64,000 nt of DNA from Euonymus europaeus (taxonomy: Eukaryota > Streptophyta > Magnoliopsida > Celastrales > Celastraceae), in assembly GCA_963580455.1 (NCBI GenBank), contig OY756957.1, forward strand, positions 24,954,501 through 25,018,500, given 5' to 3'. The position numbers and the translations under genes were made by a program. This document shows positions 48,150 to 59,285 of this stretch, in pieces (within the stretch, counting starts at the first letter, position 1; the number at the start of each line of letters is the position of its first letter). Below the pieces are notes generated by a model. It saw only the letters and a list, made by a program, of their open reading frames with translations, was not told where the DNA came from and did no database searches.

Positions 48150-49198
48150 CCTTCAATCATGCTCCAACCAGGAGTTTTCTTCATCAGTTGGGTAGTCATT
48201 GATTTTTTGACAGCAGGAACATCCTTCTATTTTCCAGAAATGGAATATGTATCTGAAAACAGAACAGGGTCACCGGAGTTCTTCGAATCTAGTGCAGTCT
48301 GCGCAGAAAGCCGTTCTTTCACTTGCTCTGCCAACTCAATATTACCAAGGATACTACTACATGCTCCAAGCAGCACCCGCCAAATAATGTCATTAGGTGA
48401 AATTGGCATTTGACAGGCAAATTCATCGGCTTTACCTGCTCGACCATGCATATCCACCAGGACCACCACGTAACCAAGAATGAAGAAACTGTTTTATTTC
48501 CAGGCATTCTTCAAAGATCCAGCTATGCCATGGACACATTTCCACACCTGGAGTACGTATCTATAAATGCATTATTCAGCTAAACAAGCCAGATAAAGCA
48601 GGCTTTCTTTATAAACCGATGGATGATTTTCCCAAATTCAAATGCCCCTGCTTGTCCACACTCAGAGACCACTCCCGTCAAGCTTACCTCATCCCACCTT
48701 TTGCAGCTCCTTATAAAACCCTAAAGCCTCGTCAAAACACACACACTGTGCGCAGACCCTACAATCATAATACTCCAGGAGATATCGTCTTTTAATGGAA
48801 TATCTACAAACATTTTCCTTGCACGAGGTCAGGTTTCTCAATGGCATCCAATCAAACACTCTAGCTGCATTCTCTGTAACCCCACCCCTAAAACACGCTT
48901 TAAGTATAGCATTCCAAGCAACTACATTTGGTTCACGCATATCCTCGAACACTTTCCTTGATAACTCAATGCAACCACGTTCTGCGTACATACTAACTGA
49001 AGTAATACCAACAAAGAGATGGGTATCAAGGCCATGCACCAATGTTTGACAATGCAATTGAACTCCGACTCTTAAAGGCCTAAAATTGGCAGCAACTTTA
49101 AGGATAAAAGCGAAGGAGAAGCTACGAAGATGCGGCATTGCTTGTGAAGAACTTGAAGTGTTACTTTGTTGGGCGGTCCAAAAGAAAAGCAAGAACAA
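48150..49198 (-). pseudogene. PPR pseudogene (At1g74630-like, E-class) with large internal deletion
   Basis: On the minus strand the 5' part encodes [40 protein letters not shown] and [20 protein letters not shown], a standard PLS-type PPR start. After [15 protein letters not shown] the frame breaks; [15 protein letters not shown] and later [40 protein letters not shown] and KKTPGWSMIE follow in shifted frames. The central repeats of a roughly 600-residue protein are deleted and there are stops. The text closely resembles, from memory, Arabidopsis At1g74630, whose neighbour there is the OTP87 gene, as here. It is therefore a decayed native gene rather than a transposed copy. Confidence 0.85.
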
Positions 49199-49912
49199 GT
49201 AAACTAAACGTATTATGGATTGGATTTTTGACAGAATGCAAGCATGTTGACAGCTCTATGTCTCTCTATTGCCATCACTTGTTTAACATATCATGCCAAA
49301 GGTTTGTACTTTATATTTAACAGAGTACACAGGAAAAAAAACCCAAAACCATAAACCATTATAAAAGATCAAGCTGTGGTAGATTGATGGGTCTTTTGTC
49401 TAACCATCTGAAGAACACCCACCAATTTCTCATGAGGGGTCAGTTCCTATGAAGCACCGACACTCTATTTAGGCTAGAGTGTCCGTGTCCGACACTCTTC
49501 GGAGCTTATAGTCTCTCAAACAGTAGTTGATGGCCTTCTCTTGTGCTTCTCCTTCAGTTTTGGTCATCATAACCAAGTCAGTGTCCAACAGCTGCACTCA
49601 CAAGTCACAAACTCAAAATCATTAGTACTTGTCAGTTGCAAAATGCTAGATATTATGTCATTGTTGACCTAATTTGGCTTTTTGGGGAACGCTCGTCAGG
49701 TGTTCGACAAATGGCCACACTGGTCTATATCTTTGACCACATCAAAACCAGAGCTTTTTAGGATTCAGAAAACATCCAAGTCTTCCTGAGTTCCCAACAT
49801 GTTTGACCGGGCAAAAATGGTATTATGCTAATAAAAAGAACCGTAGCCACCCCAATTAAAATAAAATTGATCACCCTACAGAAATAAAATTTTACAAAAA
49901 GTAAAAGAATTT
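49199..49912. other. Intergenic
   Basis: Between the PPR pseudogene start and the tRNA. No gene is recognised. On the tRNA strand, T-runs in the 40 bases before 49912 can serve as a Pol III terminator. Confidence 0.4.
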
Positions 49913-49920
49913 TGTCAAGA

Positions 49921-49952
<32 letters not shown>

Positions 49953-49993
49953 TACCTGAAACTGGCGCCTTAGACCAACTCGGCCATCTTGAC
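49913..49993 (-). tRNA. tRNA-Leu (anticodon CAG)
   Basis: On the minus strand the 81-nt gene starts GTCAAGATGGCCGAGTTGGT and ends TCTTGAC plus discriminator A. Its 7-bp acceptor stem (GTCAAGA/TCTTGAC) pairs perfectly. The anticodon arm CCAGT-TTCAGGT-ACTGG places CAG at 49956-49958. A long variable arm (GTCCGAAAGGGC) marks class II, and the T arm contains GGGTTCAAATCCC. A box (TGGCCGAGTTGG) and B box (GGTTCAAATCC) are intact. No intron or CCA is encoded, so it is a functional nuclear tRNA gene by appearance. Confidence 0.96.
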
Positions 49994-50134
49994 CTGGTGT
50001 CAGTAGGGCGGCAAACAAAACATTTCTAATATTTATTCTACCTGTTGCCTCGCTCTCTGCAGAAAGAACACAATTATTTATGCAAGTCAATATCAGATAC
50101 ATGACTGCCCCCCTCCCCCTCCATATGAATCCAA

Positions 50135-52813
50135 ATGAGTGCTCTCATTCGGACCGAAGTTTCAATCTGTGCACGAAAGTTTATATCTTCACTCGTCCAT
50201 GTCGAGAACACATCGATTGTCAAACACAAACACCAACACCAACAAAATCTTACTCATTTTGACCCTTCACAGTTTTTCAATAATCAGGGAAAATCCAGAC
50301 ATTGCACATTTGAGAACACGAAAATAGTGCATGCCCATTTGCTGAGGACGTCATGGATATCTTCTGATCTCTTCGCAGTGAATTCTTTGCTGGATTGGTA
50401 CGGCCGGTCCGCTGGAATGGACGCTGCACTCAAGTTGTTTGATACAATTCCCCACCGAAACGTCATCTCATGGAATATTATGATATCGGGTTTTAATCAC
50501 AAGTATGAATTTGAAATTTCGTGGAGAATCTTTTGTAAAATGCATTCTTCGGGTTTTGAGCCAAATGAGATCACTTATGGGAGTGTTCTTTCTGCTTGTA
50601 AAGTCTTACAGTCTCCTATGTGTGGTAAGCAGGTTTATTCGCTTACTGTGAGAAATGGGTACTTTTCAAGTGGTCATGTGCGTGCTGCTTTCATAGATTT
50701 ACTAGCAAAAAACTGTCACTTTGAAGATGCTTTGAGGGTTTTTAATGATGTTGAATGTGATAATGTGGTTTGCTGGAATGCTATTATTTCTGGAGCTGTC
50801 AAGAATGAGGAATATTGGGTTGCTTTGAATCTCTACCGGGAGATGCGTCATGGGTCTTTAGTGCCAAATGGTTATACGCTTTCAAGCATTTTGACTGCTT
50901 GTTCTACACTTGAAGAGCTTGAGATTGGAAAAGGAGTTCAAGGGCAGATGATAAAATGCGGTGCAAAAGATGTCTTTGTTGAGACTGCTATTGTTGACTT
51001 ATATGCCAAATGCGGGGAGATAGATGAGGCGACGAAGCAGTTCTTTCAGATGCCAGTCCACAATGTTGTTTCTTGGACAGCTATCATATCTGGTTTTGTG
51101 AAGAATGATGACTCTATCTCTGCCCTCGAACTTTTTAAAGAAATGAGAAAAACTGGAGAGGTAGTAAACATATATACCATAACCAGTGTGATTACTGGTT
51201 GTGCTAAACCAGGTATGCTTACAGAGGGAACCCAACTACATTCATGGATTTTAAAAACTGGATTCTACTCCGAACCAGTAGTTGGAGCTTCTATAATGAG
51301 TATGTATTCAAAAATTGGAGCCATAGATTTGTCAGAGGCAGTATTTAGAGATGTGCAAAATATTAAGGACCTCAGTACATGTGCAATGATGATATCATCT
51401 TTTGTTCAGAATCAGTGTTCCAAAAAGGCAATTAAGTTGTTTCAGAGAGTTTTGGAAGCAGGCCTGAGACCAGACAAATTCTGTTGTTCTAGTATCTTAG
51501 GTGTCATAGAATGTTTAATTCTAGGGAGACAGATGCACGGCTATATTCTCAAAACTGGGTTGGTTTTTGATCTTTCTGTTGGTAGTTCGCTTTTCACAAT
51601 GTACTCGAAGTGCGGTAGTTTAGTGGACTCTTCTAAAGTTTTTGAGCAAATTCCTTTCAAGGACAATGTTGCATGGGCATCAATGATTGCTGGTTATGCA
51701 GAACATGACTGTGCAGATCGAGCTTTTCTGCTGTTTAGAGAGATGCTCTCTGAAGAATCTAAACCTGATGAAATGACTCTCACTCCTATTCTGACTGCAT
51801 GTTCCGTGCTTAAGTCCTTACAATTGGGTAGGGAAATTCATGGATATGCATTTCGAGCTGGGCTGGGCAAAAGAACACTTGTTGGTGGAGCACTTGTAAA
51901 TATGTACTCAAAATCTGGTGCCCTGGAGTCGGCAAGAAAGGTCTTTGACATGCTACCACAAAAAGATCACGTTTCCTGGTCTTCCTTGGTTTCGGGTTAT
52001 GCCCAAAATGGGTTACTTGAAGAGGCAGTTTTAGTGTTCCAAGAAATGCTGGTTTCTGATTTGAAAATCGACTCCTTCACACTTTCATCTGTTATTGGGG
52101 CCGTTGCACTTTTGGCCAGATCAAGCATTGGGACTCAACTGCACGCCTATGCCATGAAAATTGGCCTTGATTCTGAAGTGTCTGTTGGAAGTTCGTTAGT
52201 CACAATGTATTCCAAATGTGGAAGCATTGAAGTTTGCCGCAAAGCATTTGACCATATTGGTAAACCTGATCTGATAGGTTGGACAGCCATGATTGTGAGC
52301 TATGCTCAACATGGGAAAGGTGAAGAGGCTCTAAGAGTGTATGAGCTTATGAGGAAAGAAGGTATCAGACCTGACTCTGTCACTTTAGTGGGGGTCTTGA
52401 CTGCATGTAGCCACAATGGTTTGGTTGAAGAAGGCCATTTCTATTTTGACTCAATGACCAAAGACCATGGAGTCAGGCCTAATCAACGTCACTATGGCTG
52501 TATGGTTGATCTTCTCGGTCGCGCTGGAAGATTAAAAGAAGCTGAAGCGTTCATCAACAATATGCCTATCAAACCTAGTGCTTTGGTATGGGGAACCCTA
52601 CTAGCTTCTGCCAAGGTACATGGGAATATTGAGCTTGGAAGGCTAGCAGCCAAAAAGACCATGGAATTAGAGCCTGGTGATGCTGGAACTTATGTGTCCT
52701 TGTCAAACATCTATGCAGATGTAGGCCAGTGGGAAGAAGTTGTGGACGTTAGGGATCTGATGAAGGGAACTGGAGCCAGAAAGGAACCCGGTTGGAGTTC
52801 TGGTGAAGTGTGA
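50135..52813 (+). CDS. OTP87: PLS-type pentatricopeptide repeat protein, OTP87-like
   Basis: One uninterrupted 892-residue frame without introns, as usual for PPR genes. The basic, Ser-rich N-terminus (MSALIRTEVSICARKFISSL) looks like an organellar transit peptide. Residues from about 65 to 790 are tandem PPR motifs recognisable by VVSWTAIISGFVKN, VVCWNAIISGAVKN, MYSKCGSLVDSSKVFEQIPF and KDHVSWSSLVSGYAQNGLLE. An E motif (ALVWGTLLASAKVHGNIELG, EPGDAGTYVSLSNIYADVGQ) closes with KEPGWSSGEV and stop. There is no DYW deaminase domain. The best match I recall is Arabidopsis At1g74600/OTP87, a mitochondrial C-to-U RNA-editing factor for nad7 and atp1. Its targets in this plant are inference. Confidence 0.88.
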   Translation: MSALIRTEVSICARKFISSLVHVENTSIVKHKHQHQQNLTHFDPSQFFNNQGKSRHCTFENTKIVHAHLLRTSWISSDLFAVNSLLDWYGRSAGMDAALKLFDTIPHRNVISWNIMISGFNHKYEFEISWRIFCKMHSSGFEPNEITYGSVLSACKVLQSPMCGKQVYSLTVRNGYFSSGHVRAAFIDLLAKNCHFEDALRVFNDVECDNVVCWNAIISGAVKNEEYWVALNLYREMRHGSLVPNGYTLSSILTACSTLEELEIGKGVQGQMIKCGAKDVFVETAIVDLYAKCGEIDEATKQFFQMPVHNVVSWTAIISGFVKNDDSISALELFKEMRKTGEVVNIYTITSVITGCAKPGMLTEGTQLHSWILKTGFYSEPVVGASIMSMYSKIGAIDLSEAVFRDVQNIKDLSTCAMMISSFVQNQCSKKAIKLFQRVLEAGLRPDKFCCSSILGVIECLILGRQMHGYILKTGLVFDLSVGSSLFTMYSKCGSLVDSSKVFEQIPFKDNVAWASMIAGYAEHDCADRAFLLFREMLSEESKPDEMTLTPILTACSVLKSLQLGREIHGYAFRAGLGKRTLVGGALVNMYSKSGALESARKVFDMLPQKDHVSWSSLVSGYAQNGLLEEAVLVFQEMLVSDLKIDSFTLSSVIGAVALLARSSIGTQLHAYAMKIGLDSEVSVGSSLVTMYSKCGSIEVCRKAFDHIGKPDLIGWTAMIVSYAQHGKGEEALRVYELMRKEGIRPDSVTLVGVLTACSHNGLVEEGHFYFDSMTKDHGVRPNQRHYGCMVDLLGRAGRLKEAEAFINNMPIKPSALVWGTLLASAKVHGNIELGRLAAKKTMELEPGDAGTYVSLSNIYADVGQWEEVVDVRDLMKGTGARKEPGWSSGEV

Positions 52814-53793
52814 TTATCAGTCACATGTAAGTTTTGAAAGGTATCTGTTGAGTAATAGAAATTGCATGAAGAGAATACTTCATGCTGGTGTTGAAGAGAA
52901 AATGGAGAAAAATTGTTCCGAGGGAACTCAAGGCCGGCAACCACCTCGAATTCGCTAACAGACATCAACAGACAACTATCCACCAAGAAGGAAATCTCGG
53001 TGAGCAAGCGGCCATACACCTTCCTTCGAGAGTATGATTCGGCTCTGCTTTTTCTTCCTCATCGTCCTCGGTGAGGAATAAGGGAGACGCAAGACAGCGT
53101 CTTTCAGGCCATCAAGATGTCTGATGGCGGTGGTCGTTTGAAGGAGGATGTCTGGTCTAGGCCAAGAGGAGGTGGTGGCATTAGCAGGGTCCTTCAAGAT
53201 GGAAGTCCTTTGAGAGTATAGGCTATTCGGGGGAAATAGGGTACGCCGTACGCTAGAATTTTAATTAATTAATTATATTTTAACTCTTTTTTTTTTAATC
53301 TTTATGGCTATGGATTTTGCCACAAGTATTTTTTTTAAAATAAGTTAAATTTTGTATGGAAAAATTATTTTTCTACGTGGAAGAATAGTTTAACGTTCAA
53401 CTTAATACATAGACATATTGATGATTATCCATTTTAACAATAAATTTCTCGGATGATAGAAATTGTATAATTTCATAAAGTTTGATAATTAAATTGAAAT
53501 ATTTTACAAATTGATGAGTAAAATAAATATAGATAATCTTTCGATGATCATATATACGATTAACAGAAGCCTTAATAGCTGCTTTTTAGTCTTTTAGGCC
53601 TTTTCTTTTATTTTTATAAGTCTCGGGTCTAAATCCAACCCGTTTGAAACCCGATTCCAAGCACGTCCTACAGTGCCTATACTTTCACCTGTATTTAATT
53701 ATTTATACTTTTGAAGCGAAGCGAAACGAAACGAAACGAACCATTACTCCTTCCTTCCTTGCCGATTTGTGCGTTTCTCTACTTCTAGCAGAG
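52814..53793. other. Intergenic between OTP87-like gene and TRIP4-like gene
   Basis: The GC-richer 52900-53220 part has short ORFs on the minus strand but no recognised family. The rest is AT-rich, ending in the TRIP4-like leader. A pure (GAAAC)-type run lies at about 53714-53740. Confidence 0.4.
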
Positions 53794-56700
53794 ATGGAGT
53801 CTCCGGGCCAGTGGCTTGAGAACGCGTTGGTTGATCTGTGCAAGAAGGTGGAGACGGGTCTGGATTTAGATAGAGACATAATCTCCGGTTTAGTCTCTTA
53901 TTGCGACCTCGCTGAACCTCTCGACGCCAAAGAGTATCTCGACGTAATTTTTTTCTTATTTTATGCTACTTTGTTTCTTCAATTTCTGTAGTATTTCACT
54001 CCTATTTTGATAATTTGTAATCGTTGTTGTTGTCGTAGGTTACATTGTTTTGTTTTGTGTTTTTGCTTGCAAGCTATGACCTTATTGCCATGGTTGCCCT
54101 GGGCACTTCAGTGTTCATTATTGGGTTTGGTGGGTTTTAATTGTATATTTAGGATTGTACTCAGCTCACAATTTTATGGCATCTTATTCTTGCTACTATA
54201 ACATAAGGTCTAGGGTTCACAATGAAGAGCTTTTTGATTTTCTTCGATAATGAAAGCTAACTGGGCATTCTCTTGTTTTACGAACTTCGCATCACCTGCA
54301 ATTGAATTATTCGCGAGGGAAACTTTACAAAGAACGAGGAAGTTTTTGTGAATTTTCTTTCTTAACCCCTTTTTTGTTATATGTGAAAATGGGATGCTAT
54401 ATATTTCTCAAAAGTTTGAATTGTGAGATTATTCAATGACTGTTTAGCCATAACGCGTGATGTAGTTCATTGAATGTGCTGCACTCGCTTGACATGATTG
54501 AGAGCATGCAATACGTGACTTCCCTGATACAAGCAATTTTGTGGCATCCTATTCTTGCTACCATAACATAAGGTATTTCTTCGATAATGAAAGCTAGCTG
54601 GGCATTCTCTTGTTTTACCAACTTCGCATAACCTGCAACTGAATTATTCGTGAGGCAACTTTACAATGAAAGAGCAATTTTCTGAGAATTTTCTTTCTCA
54701 ACCCCTCTTTTTTTTTGCTGTACGTAAAAATAGGATGCTATATATTGCTCAAAATTTTGAACTGTCAACTGTGAGATTATTCAATGACTCTAGCCATAAC
54801 ACTTGACGTAGTTCATTGAATGTTCTGTACTCGCTTGACTCGACTGAGGGTATGCAATACGTGACTTCCCTGGTACAAGTAAACTAGCAAGGAAAGCATG
54901 TTATTCTATGCAGGAAGAAATATTTTCTTGCAGGCACCTTTTGAGAAGTTTTCTTATTTTATTTTTATTTCTTCTGCAGAATATTATTGGTCAGGAAATT
55001 GCTAAAAGTGTGATTGAAGAATATTTACAGCGGAGAGGTCACTCAAATGTCAGCAGCAGCACATCAGATGCTTCTACGTCAAAATTACATGCCTATATTA
55101 AACCATCATCAAATGAACATTCCGCAAGTGGAGTGAAGATGCCATTCAAAGGACAGAAAGAGGCTATGGGCCCTGGTTATCAGACTGAACAAAAAAGAGT
55201 AACCATGTCCAGTAATCCAGCCGATCGCAAAAAGAGTATAGTCTCTTTGACTGCTGAATCAAAAACTACACATAAAGGAAATCAAAGTGGTTCTAAGAAG
55301 AAGAAATCAGGCAAAGTTGTTTCACTTGCGGAGGCTGCTAAAGGTTCAATTGTATTCCAACAAGGGAAACCATGCTCCTGCCAAGCCCGCCGGCACAGAT
55401 TGGTGAGCAATTGTTTATCTTGTGGCAAGATAGTATGTGAACAAGAGGGAGAGGGGCCATGCAGTTTCTGCGGTGTGCTTGTACTGAGGGAAGGGAGCAC
55501 ATATGCTGGTTTGGAAGATAGTTTACCTCTGTTGTCGGATGCTGAGGCAGATGCTGAGGCCTATGCAAAAAGGCTAGTTGAATATGACCGGAACTCTGCT
55601 GCACGTACAACTGTTATAGATGATCAGAGCGACTACTATGAAATTGAAGGGAACAGTTGGCTGTCTCCTGAGGTATTTATCTCGTTCCCAAATAGTTTCA
55701 AGCACATTTGGTTCTACAAACTCTTGGAAAAAATCTCTTATAATATTTTCTCTTTCCAGGAGAGGGAACTGTTAATGAATAAACAAAAGGAGGTTGATGA
55801 ACTTAAACGGAGCAAAGTGGTTGTGACATTTGATTTATTTGGCCGCAAGGTATTATTTGTTCTACAAGTGGTCTCTTGTTTTCTTTCATGATATTCTTTT
55901 GATAGATAACAGGAAGAATAACAAAGAAAGGCATTCCAATGGATCAAACAGAGAGGATTAACAAGAGAAATATCTGTATATAATGCCTAACAGTGCAGTT
56001 GCTGAAGGAAAATATAACAAGGATAACCTAGCTTTCAAGGAGCTAGGACCTCGACAATTCAGTGTCTACTAAAACCCCTTAAAAAAAATACTGCTCCACT
56101 ACACTGCCTTGACATTCTCCTGGAAAAGGACAGCAACAACATCCTTCCAGTAATGAGGATCCACGTGATAATCCTTCCAGTGCAATTTTTTTTTGGGGAT
56201 TTGGCACAAATAGGACTTTTCTATTATATTTATGATTTATCCTACTACACGTGAAATTTTTTTTACTGAGGGTTTTTGCATTTTCTTATCTTATTATAAT
56301 ATTCAAAATTACTTAAATGAAAAGTTGGAAACCTTTTTTTTTTTTGATTGCACCACATATTTGAATCACAGAAAAAACAAAACTGTGTTATATCGCCCCA
56401 CCTCAGAAGTCACATTGTGAGAGCTTTGTGTATTGGTTTTCACTTTTCAGCCTTTGATTGTGTAACATATTAAACAATTTATGTTGTTCAATGACTTTAA
56501 GTTGGCTTTCCCCGGTTCCCTTTCCATTTGTTCGAGTTTTATCCATGTATCATTTAGTTATTGGTAGCGTCTGTCAAAGAGTCAACTCTAGGGCAAGGGG
56601 CTTTAATGTTATTTGCTAAATTTAGGATAGTACAAAAGTGTGGTCTTTCTGGGTTTTAGGCATGAAGAAAGTAATCCAAAGAAATGGCGTTTTGCCTAGG

Positions 56701-57426
56701 GTTTATCCTGACGGAATTGGCTTTCAAGGCACTTTGCTTTGATTTGCTTGAGCTAGAGTAGATTCAATCCTGTGATTTCTACATTAGATTGTATTAGGTT
56801 CAATTCTGTGAACCTAATCAATCAAAATTATCTTTATTTGGTTTCATGGCATTTTCTTTTGGAATTGGAATCAGCTTCTTGTTGGATTCCTAACCAATTC
56901 CTCAACAAACCTTCCATTGTGTAGCATATTAAACAATTTATGGTGTTTTGTGTCTCTAAGTTAGCTTTGAAGTTTGAAGTGCCCTTTCGGGTTTTCGCGA
57001 GTTTTCTGCATTTGTCATGACCATGTCATGTGTGTCCCTAGATCCAGCTAAATTCCTTCATACTGCGTTGTTGATGTTTCTTCCTCCTGAATGGTCTAAG
57101 TAATTTTTTGTCATATATCCCGTTTGACATGCAAAATTTGTGTTTTGTAGGTATTGTTTAATGAAGATGGTATTTCAGAATCAGAATCAGAGCTCAGAAT
57201 ATTAGGCCCAAAAGATGACAGAGAAGTAAACCGTATTAAACCAAACCCATCTCTTAAAATACAACCCCATTTTGTGGCTCCCAGCACCAGTCGAAAGCCT
57301 GATAGGGGTAAACTACCCAACAAGAGCCAGTCTAACGGCTTATGCTTGGAAATCACTGGGAGAGTGCAGCATGAGAACAATGGATTGAAAGGGCTTATGA
57401 AGGATATCGAGTTAACAAGGGCTTGA
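53794..57426 (+). CDS. ASC-1/TRIP4-type activating signal cointegrator with C2HC5 zinc finger
   Basis: Four exons: 53794-53943, 54980-55672, 55760-55849 and 57151-57426, giving 402 residues. It begins MESPGQWLENALVDLCKKVE and an N-terminal helical region runs to IAKSVIEEYLQRRG. A Lys-rich linker (GSKKKKSGKVVSLAEAAKGS) leads to the C2HC5 zinc finger: CSCQARRHRLVSNCLSCGKI, VCEQ, GPCSFCG. A Glu/Lys-rich helix (ERELLMNKQKEVDELKRSKV) follows. Animal TRIP4 has an ASCH domain further on; none is evident here, as I recall for plant members such as At3g47610 (about 400 residues). Animal ASC-1 is a transcription coactivator and part of a complex acting on collided ribosomes. The plant role is inferred only. 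Intron 1 carries a tandem duplication. Confidence 0.88.
54168..54880 (+). repeat. Tandem duplication of ~340-365 bp inside intron 1 of the TRIP4-like gene
   Basis: CAATTTTATGGCATCTTATT at about 54168 is repeated as CAATTTTGTGGCATCCTATT at 54533. Shared blocks follow in the same order: GATAATGAAAGCTA, CTGGGCATTCTCTTGTTTTA, GGATGCTATATAT, GAGATTATTCAATGACT and GCAATACGTGACTTCCCT. Copies differ by about 10-15% with several indels, so the event is not recent. Coding exons are unaffected. Confidence 0.85.
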
Positions 57427-59285
57427 ATGGGAAGGCTTGGCAAGGTCTTAAGTAAAATTAAGTGCATGTTTTTATTTTCTGAAAATAATAAACAATTAGG
57501 TAAACATGTTACCAACAAATGATTAATTCAAGTGACAATGATGCTTGTTTTTCTTAAATGAGGTATCTAGTTTGAGTCTTGTGAATGAATTTTTTTTTGT
57601 TGGGAGAGCTTTGTTCCCTTAGTGAGGCTTTTCCGGTTCAATTCGAATTTAATCGCAATGGGGTTAATTATGGAAAACGGGCAATCTAGAAAAAAAATAA
57701 ATGTATAAGAAAACATGTTTGATTGTCATTTTGAAAAACTCTGAAATGGTCAAAAGAAAAATAAATTTATTTTTTTTTGGAAATAGAAAACATAAATAGA
57801 ACATAGAAAATACAGAAATCAGTAAAAATGACTTGGAACGGTTTTGAAATGATTTTTCTAAAAAAATTAAAGTGTTGGAAAAGAGATTGATAAAAGATAT
57901 AGGTGGAAGAATTATCACAAACAAATGAAGAAGAAGGAAGCGGATGAAAGTTGCTATCTGCTCCAATAATAAATCCTCATTAGTTTATTTGAATAATTAA
58001 ATTAAATAGATAAACTTTTTTTCGTCTCAGGGTCAATTAGAGGATCGCACGTGTAACTTAATAGATAGAGTACGTTACATAGTCCGTTTTAGAAATTGGT
58101 ATAAATTTATAAATTTTATTCTTATTTGTAAACCTTTTTGAGCTATCATTATTTAAACAAATCTGTCGCATTTTGTCCAACTGAGTTTTTGTTTTTTTTA
58201 ATACTAGTTTTTTATGTTCAAAATACATTAAAATTGTCGAAAAAATGTCAAAACTGTAGTTTTGCAGCTTTGAACTTCCCGGTCAATAACAAGAAGAGTT
58301 GTGTCAGGAAATAACATTATAGGCCAAGTTCTTCATGCACTCGATTGGGATAACTGCTATTAACAGAATCAAAAATATTCGCTCTAAGATTTTGAAAAGT
58401 AGAAAGTAGGGAGTTGTGTGACTTTGAGATCATCGCCACACCCTCTGTTTTCTCTCCATCCAAACCCGATTCTTCATTTCAGTTTCCACCCACATTTAGC
58501 ATCAATACCCTATTTTTCTTTTCTCCGCAGGATAAATTACGATATTCATCTGATTTGGTCTCGCTAAAGTTTCTCACTTTCATGGTCAGACTTCTCGATT
58601 CTCAGCTTGGATGGATCTGTTTTCTTCTTCTTTTCTTATTCTCATGATATCTATTATTATGTTTCAATACTTTTAGTTTTTTGTGATAATTGTTTCCTTT
58701 CGTTTGTGATTCTTGCGAGATATGTTGCTTTAGTATTGTTTGGTTGCTGTGAAACTTTTTGAACGAAATCTGTGTAAACTAAATTATCACTTTACGAAGA
58801 ACTCATGTTGATTAATCTGGATAATTGCGTTGGATGTTCTTGAAACTTATTATGGATCTAGTTTGTTGTATTCTAGTCGGAATTTTACTTGGTCAAGGGG
58901 TATACCTACGTTTTAGCTTGTTTATGGATTCTCATCCGGATGTAGGAATCGTTGGAATGATCATTCAAGAACGGTTGACTTTTTTTGGTTCGCTTGATTT
59001 TTTTTTCCTAATATGCAATTTTCATATTCCATATGAAGTTTCTTATGTTGAGAGGAAAAATTTGTTCGTGACAGTCAAATTAACTGGTTTCAACTTGATA
59101 ACGAGTAGAAAGTATGTCGATATGATGAAACTTTACTCCATATCTATATTTATACACTTAATCTTTTCCTTCGCGTTCCCCATCTTGGTTTGTTGTATTC
59201 ATTTTCTTCTTAGATATGGAGTATGGACTCATCTGACTTATGTTTTGCCTTCACTTTTGATTTGCTGTATAGAATCTGGCACATA
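57427..59285. other. Intergenic plus likely PMT 5' leader and leader intron
   Basis: The first part is the TRIP4-like 3' UTR and spacer. The pyrimidine-rich 58410-58640 stretch is a good candidate for the first non-coding exon of the methyltransferase gene. TGCTGTATAG ending at 59271 is a plausible acceptor, so an ORF at 58825-59286 is probably intronic. Confidence 0.45.

Noticed and set aside
49758..50102. 114-codon minus-strand ORF
   Set aside because: It runs straight through the tRNA-Leu gene and has no protein similarity I recognise.
59223..59285. In-frame upstream ATG extending the PMT2-like protein by 21 residues
   Set aside because: A likely intron acceptor (TGTATAG, ending 59271) lies between the two ATGs, and the family start matches MATKG at 59286.
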